Part shown: in pieces, positions 8,183-16,624 of the stretch
Numbering within the stretch: position 1 is the first letter of the stretch
Layout: each line of letters starts with the position of its first letter
Assembly (NCBI RefSeq): GCF_000403435.2
Contig: NZ_KE159710.1
Location: forward strand, 372,001-436,000
Direction: 5' to 3'
DNA length: 64,000 nucleotides
Source of the DNA: Oscillibacter sp. 1-3
GTDB lineage: Bacteria; Bacillota; Clostridia; Oscillospirales; Oscillospiraceae
The notes under the pieces: generated by a model
Seen by the model: only the letters and a program-made list of their open reading frames with translations
Told to the model about the DNA's origin: nothing
The model's database searches: none
Position numbers and translations under genes: made by a program

Positions 8183-8676
8183 ATCCTGCTTTTCCTTCGT
8201 TCAATCATCAGGGCTGGTTTGAGTACTGCCTTTGTACATAATGATGCGGCCTCCGCCTTGCCAACAACGCCTGTAGAAGTCTTAACACGGTGCTTCTTTT
8301 CGCTGGATAGGATATCCAGTTCCACTGGCCCACACGCCGAAACACGGGCTATCCTGCCAGTCTGCAGCGCGTTTCCCTTCTCGGCACTCCTTTCTCCTCT
8401 CCCCCTTCAGGTGGTATGGGGTGCCAGGGCTTTGCCCCGGCGCGTGTGGCCGTCGGTAAGCCTGCGGCAATGCTTGGTCCCACCCCCGGGTGGAAAAACT
8501 CGCCTTTACAGCTGCACCTTATTGGGGAATTTTGGTATTTTGTTTTGCCGCATACCGCTGCCTGTCGATGGGGACACAGATGCCCCCCGTCCTCAAATCC
8601 CCTGATTTCCTCTGTTCCGTTCCTTGTTCGGGGATGGAGACCGTATGCGTTTCATCCGCAATGATCGTTCCCACTG

Positions 8677-8706
8677 TGGACATCTGCCGCTTATTCGTGC
8701 TATGAT
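8677..8706 (+). promoter_or_regulatory. promoter of the BceRS-like operon
   Basis: TGGACA (8677-8682), an 18-bp spacer and TATGAT (8701-8706) make a good housekeeping promoter 29 bp before the regulator start codon. Confidence 0.65.
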
Positions 8707-8735
8707 GAAAAAAACAGTTCACGGAGGCAGATCTC

Positions 8736-9404
8736 ATGCAAAAGATCATGATCGTAGAAGATGACCCGGCCATTCGGGAGGAACTGGCGCTGCTCCTGGA
8801 AAATGAGGGATATACGCCTTTTGTAATTACGGAGTTTATCGATATACCCGCTCAGGCGGCGCTGGAACGCCCGGACTTAATTCTTTTGGACATTGGCCTT
8901 CCGGGCAAGGACGGTTTCTCTCTTTGTGCGGCGCTGCGGAAGGCCATTCCCGCGCCGGTGGTTTTTGTCACCAGCCGGGACGCCGGTGTGGACGAAGTAC
9001 GGGCGCTGAGCCTGGGCGGGGATGACTACATCACCAAGCCATACAGTGTTCCCGTCCTGCTGGCCCGGATCAAGGCCGTCCTGCGCCGAACCGGCCGCGG
9101 GCTGGCGCAGGCGGATATTCTGGAGGCTGGCGGGCTGTGCCTGAGCCTGACAAAAGGCATTGTGTCGGCCAATGGAAACACCGCGGACCTCACCCGAAAT
9201 GAGCTGCAAATATTAGCCTGTCTGATGGCTCACGCGGGGCAAATTGTCTCCAGGGCCGATCTGATCGATACGCTATGGGACCATCAGATTTACATCGACG
9301 ACAATACGCTCAGTGTGAATATGACCCGGCTGCGGGGGAAACTGGCGGCGCTTGGCCTGCCCGATGCCGTCAAGACCCGGCGGGGAATGGGGTATCAGCT
9401 ATGA
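8736..9404 (+). CDS. BceR-like response regulator
   Basis: This 222-residue OmpR-family regulator has a receiver domain (IVEDDPAIREEL, phosphoacceptor in LILLDIGLPGKDG, VFVTSRD, YITKPY) and a C-terminal winged helix (LTRNELQILACLM; VKTRRGMGYQL). It follows CGGAGGC with good spacing. Its stop overlaps the kinase start as ATGA. Together with the small kinase, the ATPase and the ten-helix permease it forms a BceRSAB-type bacitracin/lantibiotic detoxification module. The palindrome before the ATPase gene is its likely binding site. Confidence 0.92.
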   Translation: MQKIMIVEDDPAIREELALLLENEGYTPFVITEFIDIPAQAALERPDLILLDIGLPGKDGFSLCAALRKAIPAPVVFVTSRDAGVDEVRALSLGGDDYITKPYSVPVLLARIKAVLRRTGRGLAQADILEAGGLCLSLTKGIVSANGNTADLTRNELQILACLMAHAGQIVSRADLIDTLWDHQIYIDDNTLSVNMTRLRGKLAALGLPDAVKTRRGMGYQL

Positions 9405-10411
9405 CCCCTCTGGAATTTTTGTCGGACCGGCTGGGGCGGCTCGCGCTCCAACTGATTTGTATTGGGCTGGCGGTGCTGTTCCTCTTTGCCACAGGAACAC
9501 AGCCGGGTGTTCTGATTATTCTGCTGTTTGTTCTGCTGTTTATTTTCGCAGCGGCACAGATTTACGACTTTTTCCGTCAGCGTATCTATCTTCAGGAGCT
9601 GGAATCCATCCTGGACAGTTTGGACCAAAAATATTTGTTTGCCGAGTGTGTTCCGCCTCCCCAAAATCTCTATGACCGGCGGTTGTTTAATTTAACCCGC
9701 CGGGCGGGCCGGGCCATGACGGGGGCGGTTTCCGATGCCCAGGCCGCTCAGCGGGAGTACCGGGAGTATGTGGAACGCTGGGTACATGAAATCAAGGCCC
9801 CGATCACCGCCGCCCGGCTTATCTGCCGGGATCTGGACGGGGACACCCGTCGGAAGCTCACAGCGGAACTTGGTCAAATCGAGGCTCATGTAGAGCGGGC
9901 ATTATTCTATGCCCGGGCAGAAAACCCGGAGCAAGACTGCCTGTTCCGGAAGATAGAGCTGGAGAAAATTGCTGCCCAGGCCATTGAAAACCACCGCTCC
10001 CTATTGATTCAAAATGGCATCCAGGTGGAGACAGAGGGGCTGAGCGGTACGGTTTATACCGATGAAAAATGGGCGGTCTTTATCCTGGGCCAACTGCTCC
10101 AAAACGCCGCCCGCTACCGGGGAGAATCCCCGGTCATTACAATCTCAACCCGTCCCCTCGGAAAGCGGGTACAGCTTACCGTCTTCGACAATGGCATCGG
10201 CATTCCCGCCCATGAGCTGCCCCGTGTGTTTGAGCGGGGCTTTACCGGCAGCAATGGACGCTCTCGCGGCGGCTCTACCGGCATGGGCCTGTATCTATGC
10301 AGGAAACTGGCCGGTTTTCTGGAGCTGGGACTGGATATTTCTTCCCGGGAGGGGAAGGGAACGGCGGTAACGCTGACCTTTCCCGCAAAGGAAAGCCTTA
10401 CAAAACTGTAA
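9401..10411 (+). CDS. BceS-like intramembrane-sensing histidine kinase
   Basis: This 336-residue kinase has two N-terminal membrane helices (LALQLICIGLAVLFLFATG and VLIILLFVLLFIFAAAQIY) with only a few residues between them. There is no external sensor domain, the BceS/intramembrane-sensing layout. Next come the H-box RWVHEIKAPITAARL (near residue 125), N-box ILGQLLQNAARY, G1 VFDNGIGIP and G2 GSTGMGLYLCRKL. Such kinases take their signal from the partner transporter. The ATG at 9401 overlaps the regulator stop. The operator for the ABC genes lies over its last codons. Confidence 0.92.
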   Translation: MTPLEFLSDRLGRLALQLICIGLAVLFLFATGTQPGVLIILLFVLLFIFAAAQIYDFFRQRIYLQELESILDSLDQKYLFAECVPPPQNLYDRRLFNLTRRAGRAMTGAVSDAQAAQREYREYVERWVHEIKAPITAARLICRDLDGDTRRKLTAELGQIEAHVERALFYARAENPEQDCLFRKIELEKIAAQAIENHRSLLIQNGIQVETEGLSGTVYTDEKWAVFILGQLLQNAARYRGESPVITISTRPLGKRVQLTVFDNGIGIPAHELPRVFERGFTGSNGRSRGGSTGMGLYLCRKLAGFLELGLDISSREGKGTAVTLTFPAKESLTKL

Positions 10412-10459
10412 GGTAAATCAATATAACCTCGATACAACGGCCTTCGCTTTTGGTATACC
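10396..10459 (+). promoter_or_regulatory. BceR-type box and promoter for the ABC genes
   Basis: CCTTACA (10396-10402), AAAC and TGTAAGG (10407-10413) form a perfect 7-bp inverted repeat with a 4-bp spacer, matching the TnACA-N4-TGTnA motif known for BceR-type regulators. A weak promoter, GATACA (10431) - 17 bp - TATACC (10454), follows, as expected when an activator is needed. The box overlaps the kinase stop codon. Confidence 0.75.
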
Positions 10460-10489
10460 ATAGAGCCGCAAGCAAAGGAGGCAAACGAT

Positions 10490-11248
10490 ATGCTGCAGGT
10501 ACAAAACATTGAAAAATATTACGGAAGCAAAAACAACGTCACCAAGGCGCTGGACCGGGTAAGCTTCGATGTGGAGGCCGGGGAGTTCCTGGCCATCATG
10601 GGTGCGTCAGGAAGCGGAAAAACTACTCTGCTCAACTGCATCTCCACCATCGATACCATCAGCGCCGGGAAGATTCTCTTGGACGGGGTGAGTGTAGCCG
10701 ACCTGTCGGAAAGTGAACTGGCTAAATTCCGCCGGGAGCGGCTGGGCTTTGTGTTTCAGGACTTCAATCTGCTGGATACCTTGACCATCGAGGAAAACAT
10801 CGGTTTGGCCCTCTCTCTGAATCACCAAAACCCCGGGACAGTACAGAACCGGGTGCGGGAGGTGACTGGAAAGCTGGGCATCACCGACATCCTGGCGAAA
10901 TTTCCGTATCAGGTTTCCGGAGGCCAGAAGCAGCGCACCGCTGTCGCCCGGGCAATGGTTGCGGGACAATCCCTGCTCTTGGCTGACGAACCCACCGGGG
11001 CGTTGGACTCCAAGGCATCTAAGAATCTGCTGGAAATCATGACCACCATGAACCAGGATATGGGCGCCACCATCCTCATGGTCACCCACGACGCCTACAG
11101 CGCCAGCTATGCCAAACGGGTGCTGTTCCTGAAGGACGGACGGGTGTTCAACGAGCTGCTCCGGGGAGAACGGGGGCGGCCTGTGTTCTACCACGAGATT
11201 CTGGATGTTCTGGCCGCGCTGGGGGGTGATGTCAGTGACGTTATCTGA
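10490..11248 (+). CDS. BceA-like ABC transporter ATP-binding protein
   Basis: This 252-residue ATPase starts at an ATG with AAGGAGG nearby. Walker A is GASGSGKTT, the Q-loop region reads VFQDFNLLDTLTIEENI, the signature is VSGGQKQRTAVARAM, Walker B is SLLLADEPTGALD, and the H-loop is MVTHD. It pairs with the large permease whose start codon it overlaps. In Bce-type systems the complex frees lipid II-cycle intermediates from peptide antibiotics and also serves as the sensor for the kinase. Confidence 0.93.
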   Translation: MLQVQNIEKYYGSKNNVTKALDRVSFDVEAGEFLAIMGASGSGKTTLLNCISTIDTISAGKILLDGVSVADLSESELAKFRRERLGFVFQDFNLLDTLTIEENIGLALSLNHQNPGTVQNRVREVTGKLGITDILAKFPYQVSGGQKQRTAVARAMVAGQSLLLADEPTGALDSKASKNLLEIMTTMNQDMGATILMVTHDAYSASYAKRVLFLKDGRVFNELLRGERGRPVFYHEILDVLAALGGDVSDVI

Positions 11249-13187
11249 GCTCTCCCTGCGCAACGCCAAGCGGCAGGCCCGGGACTATCTGGTCTACTTT
11301 GTCACAGTGGTCATGGCCGCGGCCCTGCTGTATTCGTTTAACGGGCTGGTATTCTCTCAGGAGATCATCACCTTGTCCAAGGGTATCTCCGTACTTCCCC
11401 TGATGATTGTGCTGGCCAGCGTGGTGGTGGTGTGCGTCTTTGGCTGGCTGGTGGCCTACGCCACCAGATTCATGCTTCTGCGCCGGGGCCGGGAGCTGGG
11501 GCTCTATCTGCTCATTGGCTTGGAAAACCGGCAATTGGCCCGGCTGTTCTTTCTGGAAAATCTGGCTGTGGGCGGCTGTGCCCTGGTGCTGGGGACCGCC
11601 CTGGGCGGGCTGCTCTATCAGGCCTTCCGCGCCATTGTGCTGGCGCTGTTCGGCCTGCCCTACGCCTTTTCGTTTGGATTTTCCCTCCCCGCCTTGGGGC
11701 TGACGGTCCTCTATTTTGCCTTGATCTATCTCTTTGCCCTTCGCCGCAGCCGCAAATATATCCGCAAGGCGAATATCCACGACCTGATTTATGTTGACCG
11801 CGCTAACGAGGGCATGGTCATTCAAACGGGAACTGTGCGCCGCTGGATGTTCTCTTTCTCCATTGTGCTGGGTGTGGCCGGAACCTGTCTGCTGATGGCG
11901 GGAGGCGCCATTTTGGGCGTCATCGGGGCGGGATGCGTCATTGCGTTCCTGTTCGGATTTTTCCTTAGCTTCGCCTCCGGTGTACCCGCCTTCTTCGACC
12001 GGCGGCCCGCCCGGAAGTACCGGGGGCAAAGCCTGCTGGTATTTCGTACCCTGACAGCCAAGCTGGCCACCATGGGTGTGCTGATGGCCACCATCTCCAT
12101 GATTTTTACGGCCACCCTGATCTCCGAGGGGGCCGGGTTGGTTTTCCGGGGGCTTTTCGCGGGCCGTGCGGCGGAAAACGCCTGCTTCGACCTGTATATC
12201 GGCGCTGCCGGCGACGGACCGGTCAGCCGGGATTATTTCGATTTCATCCAGGACAATATTTCCGTAGAACGGGAGCTGCACTACTGCGTCTACCAAGCGG
12301 AGGACAGCCGGGTCATGGACTATGTGGAGCGCATGGGAGAGGACTATCACCGCTACTTTGACCGGGACCCGGTGCTGCGGTACAGCGACTACGCCGCGCT
12401 CCGCGCCATTGCTGGATACCCGCCGGCGGAATTGAAGCCGGGGGAGTATCTCATCCACTGCAGGGCCTACCTGGAAAAGCACTTGACCGGCTACACCAAG
12501 CCCATCTCCCTGGGAGGCGCCAGCCTGATTCCCGGCGGGGTCCATGCGGAACACCTGCTGCAAAATTACGACACGGGCAACGGGGCGCGGTATATCCTCA
12601 TAGTGCCGGACGAGGCGGCGGAGGGCCTTCCGGTGTTTCACCACGCCTATGCGGCCAAGACTGCCCAGCCGGTGGCGGAGTCCCAATTTGACCTTCTGTG
12701 TGACATCAATTACAGGCTGGGAGAGCAGAATCTTCTGGAGCCAAGCTATGATGAGATTCACACCAGAGCCTCGGAAAAGGCGGAAGAGGCGGCCCAGACG
12801 GTCCTGTTCGTCTTTCCCCTCTTCTATCTGGCCCTGGCCTTGACCATGACCGCCGCCACGATTCTCACCATCCAGCAGCTCAGCGAGACAGAGCGGTACA
12901 GGCGGCAGTTCCAGCTCCTGCAAAAGCTAGGGATGGACCGGCGAGAGATGGCAAAGGCCCTGGGCCGCCAGTTCACGATTTACTATGCCCTGCCCGCCGT
13001 GCCGCCTGTGCTGATCGGCATACCCTTTATCCTCCACTTGTCCCGCGCCCCCGAGCCGGGAGTGATGGTGGGGATGAACAGCCCTGGGGCCATTGTGGCA
13101 ATCTCACTGGGGATTTTCTTCCTGATCTATGCTATCTACATTCTGCTGGCCTATACCAGCTTGAGGCGGAACGTACTGCCGCAGTGA
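11229..13187 (+). CDS. BceB-like ABC transporter permease
   Basis: This 652-residue membrane protein has the BceB arrangement. There is one N-terminal helix (YFVTVVMAAALLYSFNGLVF) and more helices to about residue 290. A large extracytoplasmic domain of ~200 residues follows (from ENACFDLYIGAAGDGPVS to LLCDINYRLGEQ), then C-terminal helices to the end (last LGIFFLIYAIYILLAYTSL). The ATG at 11229 follows GGGGGGTG and lies inside the end of the ATPase gene, indicating coupled translation. The big external domain is the part thought to define peptide specificity in this family. Confidence 0.92.
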   Translation: MSVTLSELSLRNAKRQARDYLVYFVTVVMAAALLYSFNGLVFSQEIITLSKGISVLPLMIVLASVVVVCVFGWLVAYATRFMLLRRGRELGLYLLIGLENRQLARLFFLENLAVGGCALVLGTALGGLLYQAFRAIVLALFGLPYAFSFGFSLPALGLTVLYFALIYLFALRRSRKYIRKANIHDLIYVDRANEGMVIQTGTVRRWMFSFSIVLGVAGTCLLMAGGAILGVIGAGCVIAFLFGFFLSFASGVPAFFDRRPARKYRGQSLLVFRTLTAKLATMGVLMATISMIFTATLISEGAGLVFRGLFAGRAAENACFDLYIGAAGDGPVSRDYFDFIQDNISVERELHYCVYQAEDSRVMDYVERMGEDYHRYFDRDPVLRYSDYAALRAIAGYPPAELKPGEYLIHCRAYLEKHLTGYTKPISLGGASLIPGGVHAEHLLQNYDTGNGARYILIVPDEAAEGLPVFHHAYAAKTAQPVAESQFDLLCDINYRLGEQNLLEPSYDEIHTRASEKAEEAAQTVLFVFPLFYLALALTMTAATILTIQQLSETERYRRQFQLLQKLGMDRREMAKALGRQFTIYYALPAVPPVLIGIPFILHLSRAPEPGVMVGMNSPGAIVAISLGIFFLIYAIYILLAYTSLRRNVLPQ

Positions 13188-13225
13188 GCGTAGGGAGAAG
13201 CGGCCTCCTGTCCCCCGCTGGGCTG

Positions 13226-13372
13226 TTTGACCCATAACTTGACCCGGAACAGGAAATTCCTCTGCGGAACCAACGGAGCGGATGGTAAATAGGGGACTCT
13301 ATCAGCTGAACAAACAGTGCCAAACACGGCCGAAAGAAGCCGTCGCCATCCCTCAGACAAGCTACGGACCAG
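13226..13372. repeat. right copy of ~145-bp repeat joined to tRNA-Arg sequence
   Basis: This is the partner of 7999-8141. Here the common end CTACGGACCAG continues into a proper tRNA 3-prime half, so this is the authentic chromosomal junction (attR-like). The 5.1 kb between the copies carries the BceRSAB-like module. Confidence 0.75.
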
Positions 13373-13406
13373 AAGGCCGGGGGTTCGAATCCCTCAGGGC
13401 GTACCA
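13360..13406 (+). tRNA. 3-prime half of tRNA-Arg(ACG), integration-site remnant
   Basis: The sequence holds an anticodon loop CTACGGA (anticodon ACG), stem CCAGA, variable region AGGCC, a T arm with GGGGG, TTCGAAT and CCCTC, the acceptor strand AGGGCGT and discriminator plus CCA. No D arm or 5-prime acceptor strand precedes it; the upstream DNA is element sequence. It is therefore a partial tRNA gene cut at the anticodon loop by tyrosine-recombinase integration, not a working gene. Confidence 0.8.
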
Positions 13407-13424
13407 AAGCAAAAGCCCACTTTA

Positions 13425-13453
13425 GATGCCGTAGGCTGAACGCCTACGGCATC
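13425..13453. terminator. 12-bp perfect hairpin downstream of the tRNA remnant
   Basis: GATGCCGTAGGC and GCCTACGGCATC pair around TGAAC. It probably was the terminator of the tRNA gene. No T tract follows on the plus strand. Confidence 0.5.
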
Positions 13454-13567
13454 AGTGGTTTCCGGGGATTTCAACCCCCGATTTTTCACCAGTCAAACGG
13501 GAGATGTAAATAAGGGTTTTCGAGCAACTTGGGGGATTTGAACCCTCGTAATATTCAATTGAAAAAA

Positions 13568-13594
13568 GGCGCTAAATTTCAAGCGCCAATTTTA
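13568..13594. terminator. small hairpin with flanking A and T tracts
   Basis: GGCGCT (13568-13573) pairs with AGCGCC (13582-13587), with AAAAAA before and AATTTTAT after. It could terminate in either direction, including transcripts reading out of the IS3 element. Confidence 0.45.
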
Positions 13595-13675
13595 TGCGTC
13601 GATCAGGCGGCAATGAACAGCCAACTGACCGGCGCTTTTTTTATTGCAGGCAAAAAGGGCACCGCAGCAATGAAG

Positions 13676-15338
13676 TGCCCCCTGTCAAGTAGACAAAACA
13701 GAGAAAAAGAAAGGCAGGAATGGCAATGAGATAGCTTTTGCCTCTATTTCACCCCAGCTGCCAAGAATTCCATAGGCGTCACACACCCAAGCTTTTTTTG
13801 GTATCGTTCATGGTTGTAGAAATAGATGTATGCGGCGACCGCCTCGCAAAGCTGGCTGTAGTCATCAAAATGATGTAAATAGTACATCTCGGATTTCAAA
13901 GTACCCCAAAATCCTTCCATGGGCGCATTGTCCAGGCATTTTCCTGGACGGGACATACTTTGACAGACACCGGCCTCCTTCATCCTTTTTTGAAAGGCGC
14001 GGCTGGTATATTGTGCGCCCCGGTCGCTATGAACCAGCGGATGCGCATCGGGATACTGCCGGAACGCCCATTCAAAGGCTTCGAAGACCAAAGCGATGTT
14101 ATTACGCTGCCCGAATGAAAAACCTACAATATTCCTTCCGTACAAATCCAGGACTGCGCACAAATAAGCTTTTCCGCTTGTCCCATATTTGAATTCTGTT
14201 ACATCCGTCAGCCACTTTTCATTTGGTTTCTTTGCCGCAAAGCCCCTGTTCAAAATATTTTCCGCAAGATATTCATCCGAAGACTTCTTCCTGCGTGTCC
14301 GCTTTCTTCTCCTGCATACAGAGCGGAGGTCAAGGAGCCGCATCAGCCGGTATACCCTCTTCAGATTACACTTGATTCCATACCGTCGTTCCAAAATGAT
14401 CTGCATCTGCCGGTAACCGGGAACGCCGTGCTGGCTTTGGTATATTTCAACAATTAGATGAGCCAGCTTTTCGTCTTCCCTCTGCTTGGGACTTGCCGCT
14501 CGGTTGAGCCATTTGTAATACCCAGCCCGGCTGACGCCTGCTGCCATACAGAGCTTGCACACAGGCCAGTGATACGTCTCATGCAGTTCCTTGACGGTTT
14601 GATAGGCCGTTTCATGCCGGACCCCGCTGAAGTCCGGCAGCTGATTTCTGGGCCAGCATATCTGCTGGTATCTCTGCTGTACCGCCATTTTCATTTCCAG
14701 TTCCAGGCTGTTCATCCGCAGGCGCTGGTTCTCCGCGGCAAGGCCGGACGAACGATGGTCACCGTCCAACCCCTCCAAGCCTGCCTTGTGGTATCGCTGT
14801 ACCCAGCCATAAACCTGCTGATATGTGAACCCGAAGCAAGCCGCGGTCAGCTTGTAGTTTTTTCCATGAGTGATGCAATACTCCACCGCTGCTTTACGCT
14901 CTTCATAAGATACCATGGTCAACGGAACACTCCTTCTGCCTCCGGGAGAACGGAATCCTTTTTGACCATTATACAACTTAATCCACTGTTCCAGCTGCGA
15001 TCTTGACCGCAGCTGATATTTTTTGCAGACTGCCTCTATACTTATCTGACCGGACAGATACAGCTCTGCCGCCTGCTGCTTTACGATTGCGGGATAGTGA
15101 TGATTCCCCTTCCGGTGACGCAGCCCTTCCTCACCAAACAGATCATAATTCTGAAGCCATTTCTGTAGGGTGCTGCGCTGCACCCCAAATCTTGCTGCGA
15201 TTTGATTCAGGCTCCCGGCTCCGGCATAGCACTGCTTCACTGCATCGATCTTTGTTTCCGCACTGATTGCTGACATAATGATGCTCCCCTTCGAGTAGTC
15301 TGCAAGTTTTTCTCGCTTTGTCTACTCTATGGGGAGCA
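13676..15338 (-). mobile_element. IS3-family insertion sequence (IS150-like)
   Basis: The ends form imperfect inverted repeats sharing AGTAGACAAA and GAGAAAAA (left near 13676-13709, right near 15307-15338). They enclose one long transposase gene, and the total is about 1.66 kb. It lies immediately upstream of the first antirestriction gene. Exact ends are estimated by eye; no target duplication was established. Confidence 0.75.
13744..15276 (-). CDS. IS3-family transposase, single-frame fusion
   Basis: The 510-residue protein has two N-terminal helix-turn-helix units (KIDAVKQCYAGAGSLNQIAA; RSTLQKWLQNYDLFGEEGL) and a third Tnp-1-like unit. The C-terminal integrase core carries the DDE residues: Asp in WLTDVTEFKYG, Asp in LVHSDRGAQYTS, Glu in NAPMEGFWGTLKSE. 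IS3 elements usually make this by frameshifting between OrfA and OrfB, but here the frame is continuous. The linker near residues 190-225 is unusual for the family, so a past frameshift that fused the ORFs is possible. Confidence 0.9.
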   Translation of the reverse strand: MSAISAETKIDAVKQCYAGAGSLNQIAARFGVQRSTLQKWLQNYDLFGEEGLRHRKGNHHYPAIVKQQAAELYLSGQISIEAVCKKYQLRSRSQLEQWIKLYNGQKGFRSPGGRRSVPLTMVSYEERKAAVEYCITHGKNYKLTAACFGFTYQQVYGWVQRYHKAGLEGLDGDHRSSGLAAENQRLRMNSLELEMKMAVQQRYQQICWPRNQLPDFSGVRHETAYQTVKELHETYHWPVCKLCMAAGVSRAGYYKWLNRAASPKQREDEKLAHLIVEIYQSQHGVPGYRQMQIILERRYGIKCNLKRVYRLMRLLDLRSVCRRRKRTRRKKSSDEYLAENILNRGFAAKKPNEKWLTDVTEFKYGTSGKAYLCAVLDLYGRNIVGFSFGQRNNIALVFEAFEWAFRQYPDAHPLVHSDRGAQYTSRAFQKRMKEAGVCQSMSRPGKCLDNAPMEGFWGTLKSEMYYLHHFDDYSQLCEAVAAYIYFYNHERYQKKLGCVTPMEFLAAGVK

Positions 15339-15409
15339 TATCAGAAAACGGCGCGCAGCCAACCGGCAAAGCTGCCGGTCCCCAGACAAACGGTCGGGGA
15401 GGAAATCGT

Positions 15410-16624
15410 ATGAGCTATGTGATCAAGGCGGTGCTGTCCAATCCCCGGCACCCGGAATGCGGGCAGATCACCATTCCCTTCCCCATCCCCGCTGATCAGT
15501 ACGATCAGACGATTGAGATGCTCCAGGCGATGGATCTGGGGTACTCCGTAAACCGGGACTGCACGGTGGATGAGGTGGACAGCCATTACCGTGTGCTGGG
15601 CGCCCTGAATGGTACGCTGGTCAATGTGGACCAGCTGGACTATCTGGCGAAGCGGCTGGACAGCTTTTGTGTGGGTGAGGACGCCCAGTTCCAGGCAATG
15701 GCCCATAAGATGGAGTTAGCCGACATCAAGGACTTCATCAATCTCACGTTCTGCTGCCAGCAGGCCACGGTCATCACAAACTTTTCCGATTTGGAATCCA
15801 TAGGGCGCGGCCATTTTCTGAACCTGAATGGCGGCAGCGCCAGGACGGAGGAGCTGGAAAACCTGGACGGCGCCGAAACCGCCTTGCTGCTGATCGACAG
15901 CGGCGGCGAAACGGTCACCCCTTACGGTGTGGTCTACAGCAACGGCATAGTGCTGGAGGAGCTCTATAACGGGCATCAATTCCCCGCATATCTCTATGAC
16001 AATCCCCTCATGGTGCTGGAGATTACGCCAAATCGGGGCCTTGCGGAGGGAAAAAACCCGGAATACCTGTACCTCCCCGCTTCGGAACACCAAATTGAGC
16101 GGACACTGCTCCGCGTCCATGTTGATACAGCGTCCGACGCGCGTCTGCGTTTTGACTTCAATGAACTGCCGGAAAAAGTGGCGGACGCCCTGGATCTGGA
16201 ACAGCTGTCCGGTGATGACCTTCCCAGCTTTAACCGGCTGTGCCAGGCCATAGAGCCGCTAACGGACGCGGACATCGAAAAGCTGAACGCGGCAGTGCTG
16301 ATGACAGAGACCTCTGGCATTCTTTCTGTCTGCCGCCTGGCGGAGAATCTGGACCAATTCAGCTTTGTTCCCGGCGTCCAGACTCCGGAGGAGTATGGCA
16401 AATACATGATCCAGCAGTCCGGCCACTTCGAGTATGACAAAAATCTGGAGGGCTTCTACGACTACCGGCGCTATGGGGAACAGCGCATCCGGGAGGATGG
16501 CGGACAGTTCAACGAGTGCGGTTATGTGGCATATCAAGGCGCGATTCCACTGGAGGAATTGATGCGGGACAATCCTGAAGAACCGTGTCAGCAGGGACCC
16601 CAGATGGGAGGACTGTCATGCTGA
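15410..16624 (+). CDS. ArdA-like antirestriction family protein 1
   Basis: This is the first gene of a large plus-strand operon. The 404-residue protein shares with its paralogues the pattern 'FxDYRRYGEQxxxxxGGxFxxxGYVxxxG' near its C-terminus, the hallmark I associate with ArdA-type DNA-mimic proteins, which block type I restriction enzymes. It is acidic and Cys-poor. The ATG at 15410 follows GGGGAGG; sequence upstream in the same frame comes from the IS3 end. Its stop overlaps the next start by 7 bp. The antirestriction role is inferred from family resemblance and ICE context. Confidence 0.7.
   Translation: MSYVIKAVLSNPRHPECGQITIPFPIPADQYDQTIEMLQAMDLGYSVNRDCTVDEVDSHYRVLGALNGTLVNVDQLDYLAKRLDSFCVGEDAQFQAMAHKMELADIKDFINLTFCCQQATVITNFSDLESIGRGHFLNLNGGSARTEELENLDGAETALLLIDSGGETVTPYGVVYSNGIVLEELYNGHQFPAYLYDNPLMVLEITPNRGLAEGKNPEYLYLPASEHQIERTLLRVHVDTASDARLRFDFNELPEKVADALDLEQLSGDDLPSFNRLCQAIEPLTDADIEKLNAAVLMTETSGILSVCRLAENLDQFSFVPGVQTPEEYGKYMIQQSGHFEYDKNLEGFYDYRRYGEQRIREDGGQFNECGYVAYQGAIPLEELMRDNPEEPCQQGPQMGGLSC

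Larger units (their letters stand above)
7769..8676. other. non-coding accessory junction region
   Basis: No supported gene is visible. The stretch carries the left copy of a ~145-bp repeat with an att-like end (7999-8141), a terminator-like hairpin (8155-8182) and GC-rich sequence with only short overlapping frames on both strands. It appears to be the junction of an old integration event. Confidence 0.6.
13188..13675. other. non-coding att/tRNA remnant region
   Basis: The stretch has no believable gene. It holds the right repeat copy, the tRNA-Arg 3-prime half, two hairpins and some T-arm-like sequences on the minus strand (near 13470 and 13530) that look like degraded tRNA-derived integration sites. 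Confidence 0.6.

Noticed and set aside
8054..8605. 183-codon plus-strand ORF in the gap before the BceRS genes
   Set aside because: It begins inside the att repeat and shows no domain or ribosome site; overlapping frames on both strands are equally long.
11241..12923. 560-codon minus-strand ORF opposite the BceB-like permease
   Set aside because: It is rich in His, Gln and Gly with no recognisable domain or ribosome site, and lies wholly antisense to a clear permease gene: a GC-rich shadow.
13132..13407. Minus-strand ORF beginning MVRPEGFEPPAFWSVA
   Set aside because: This is a well-known false translation across the 3-prime half of a tRNA gene; the DNA is the tRNA-Arg remnant and att repeat.
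13460..13550. Possible additional tRNA on the minus strand (T-arm-like GGGTTCAAATCCC)
   Set aside because: No acceptor stem, D arm or anticodon arm can be formed around it; at most a degraded att remnant.
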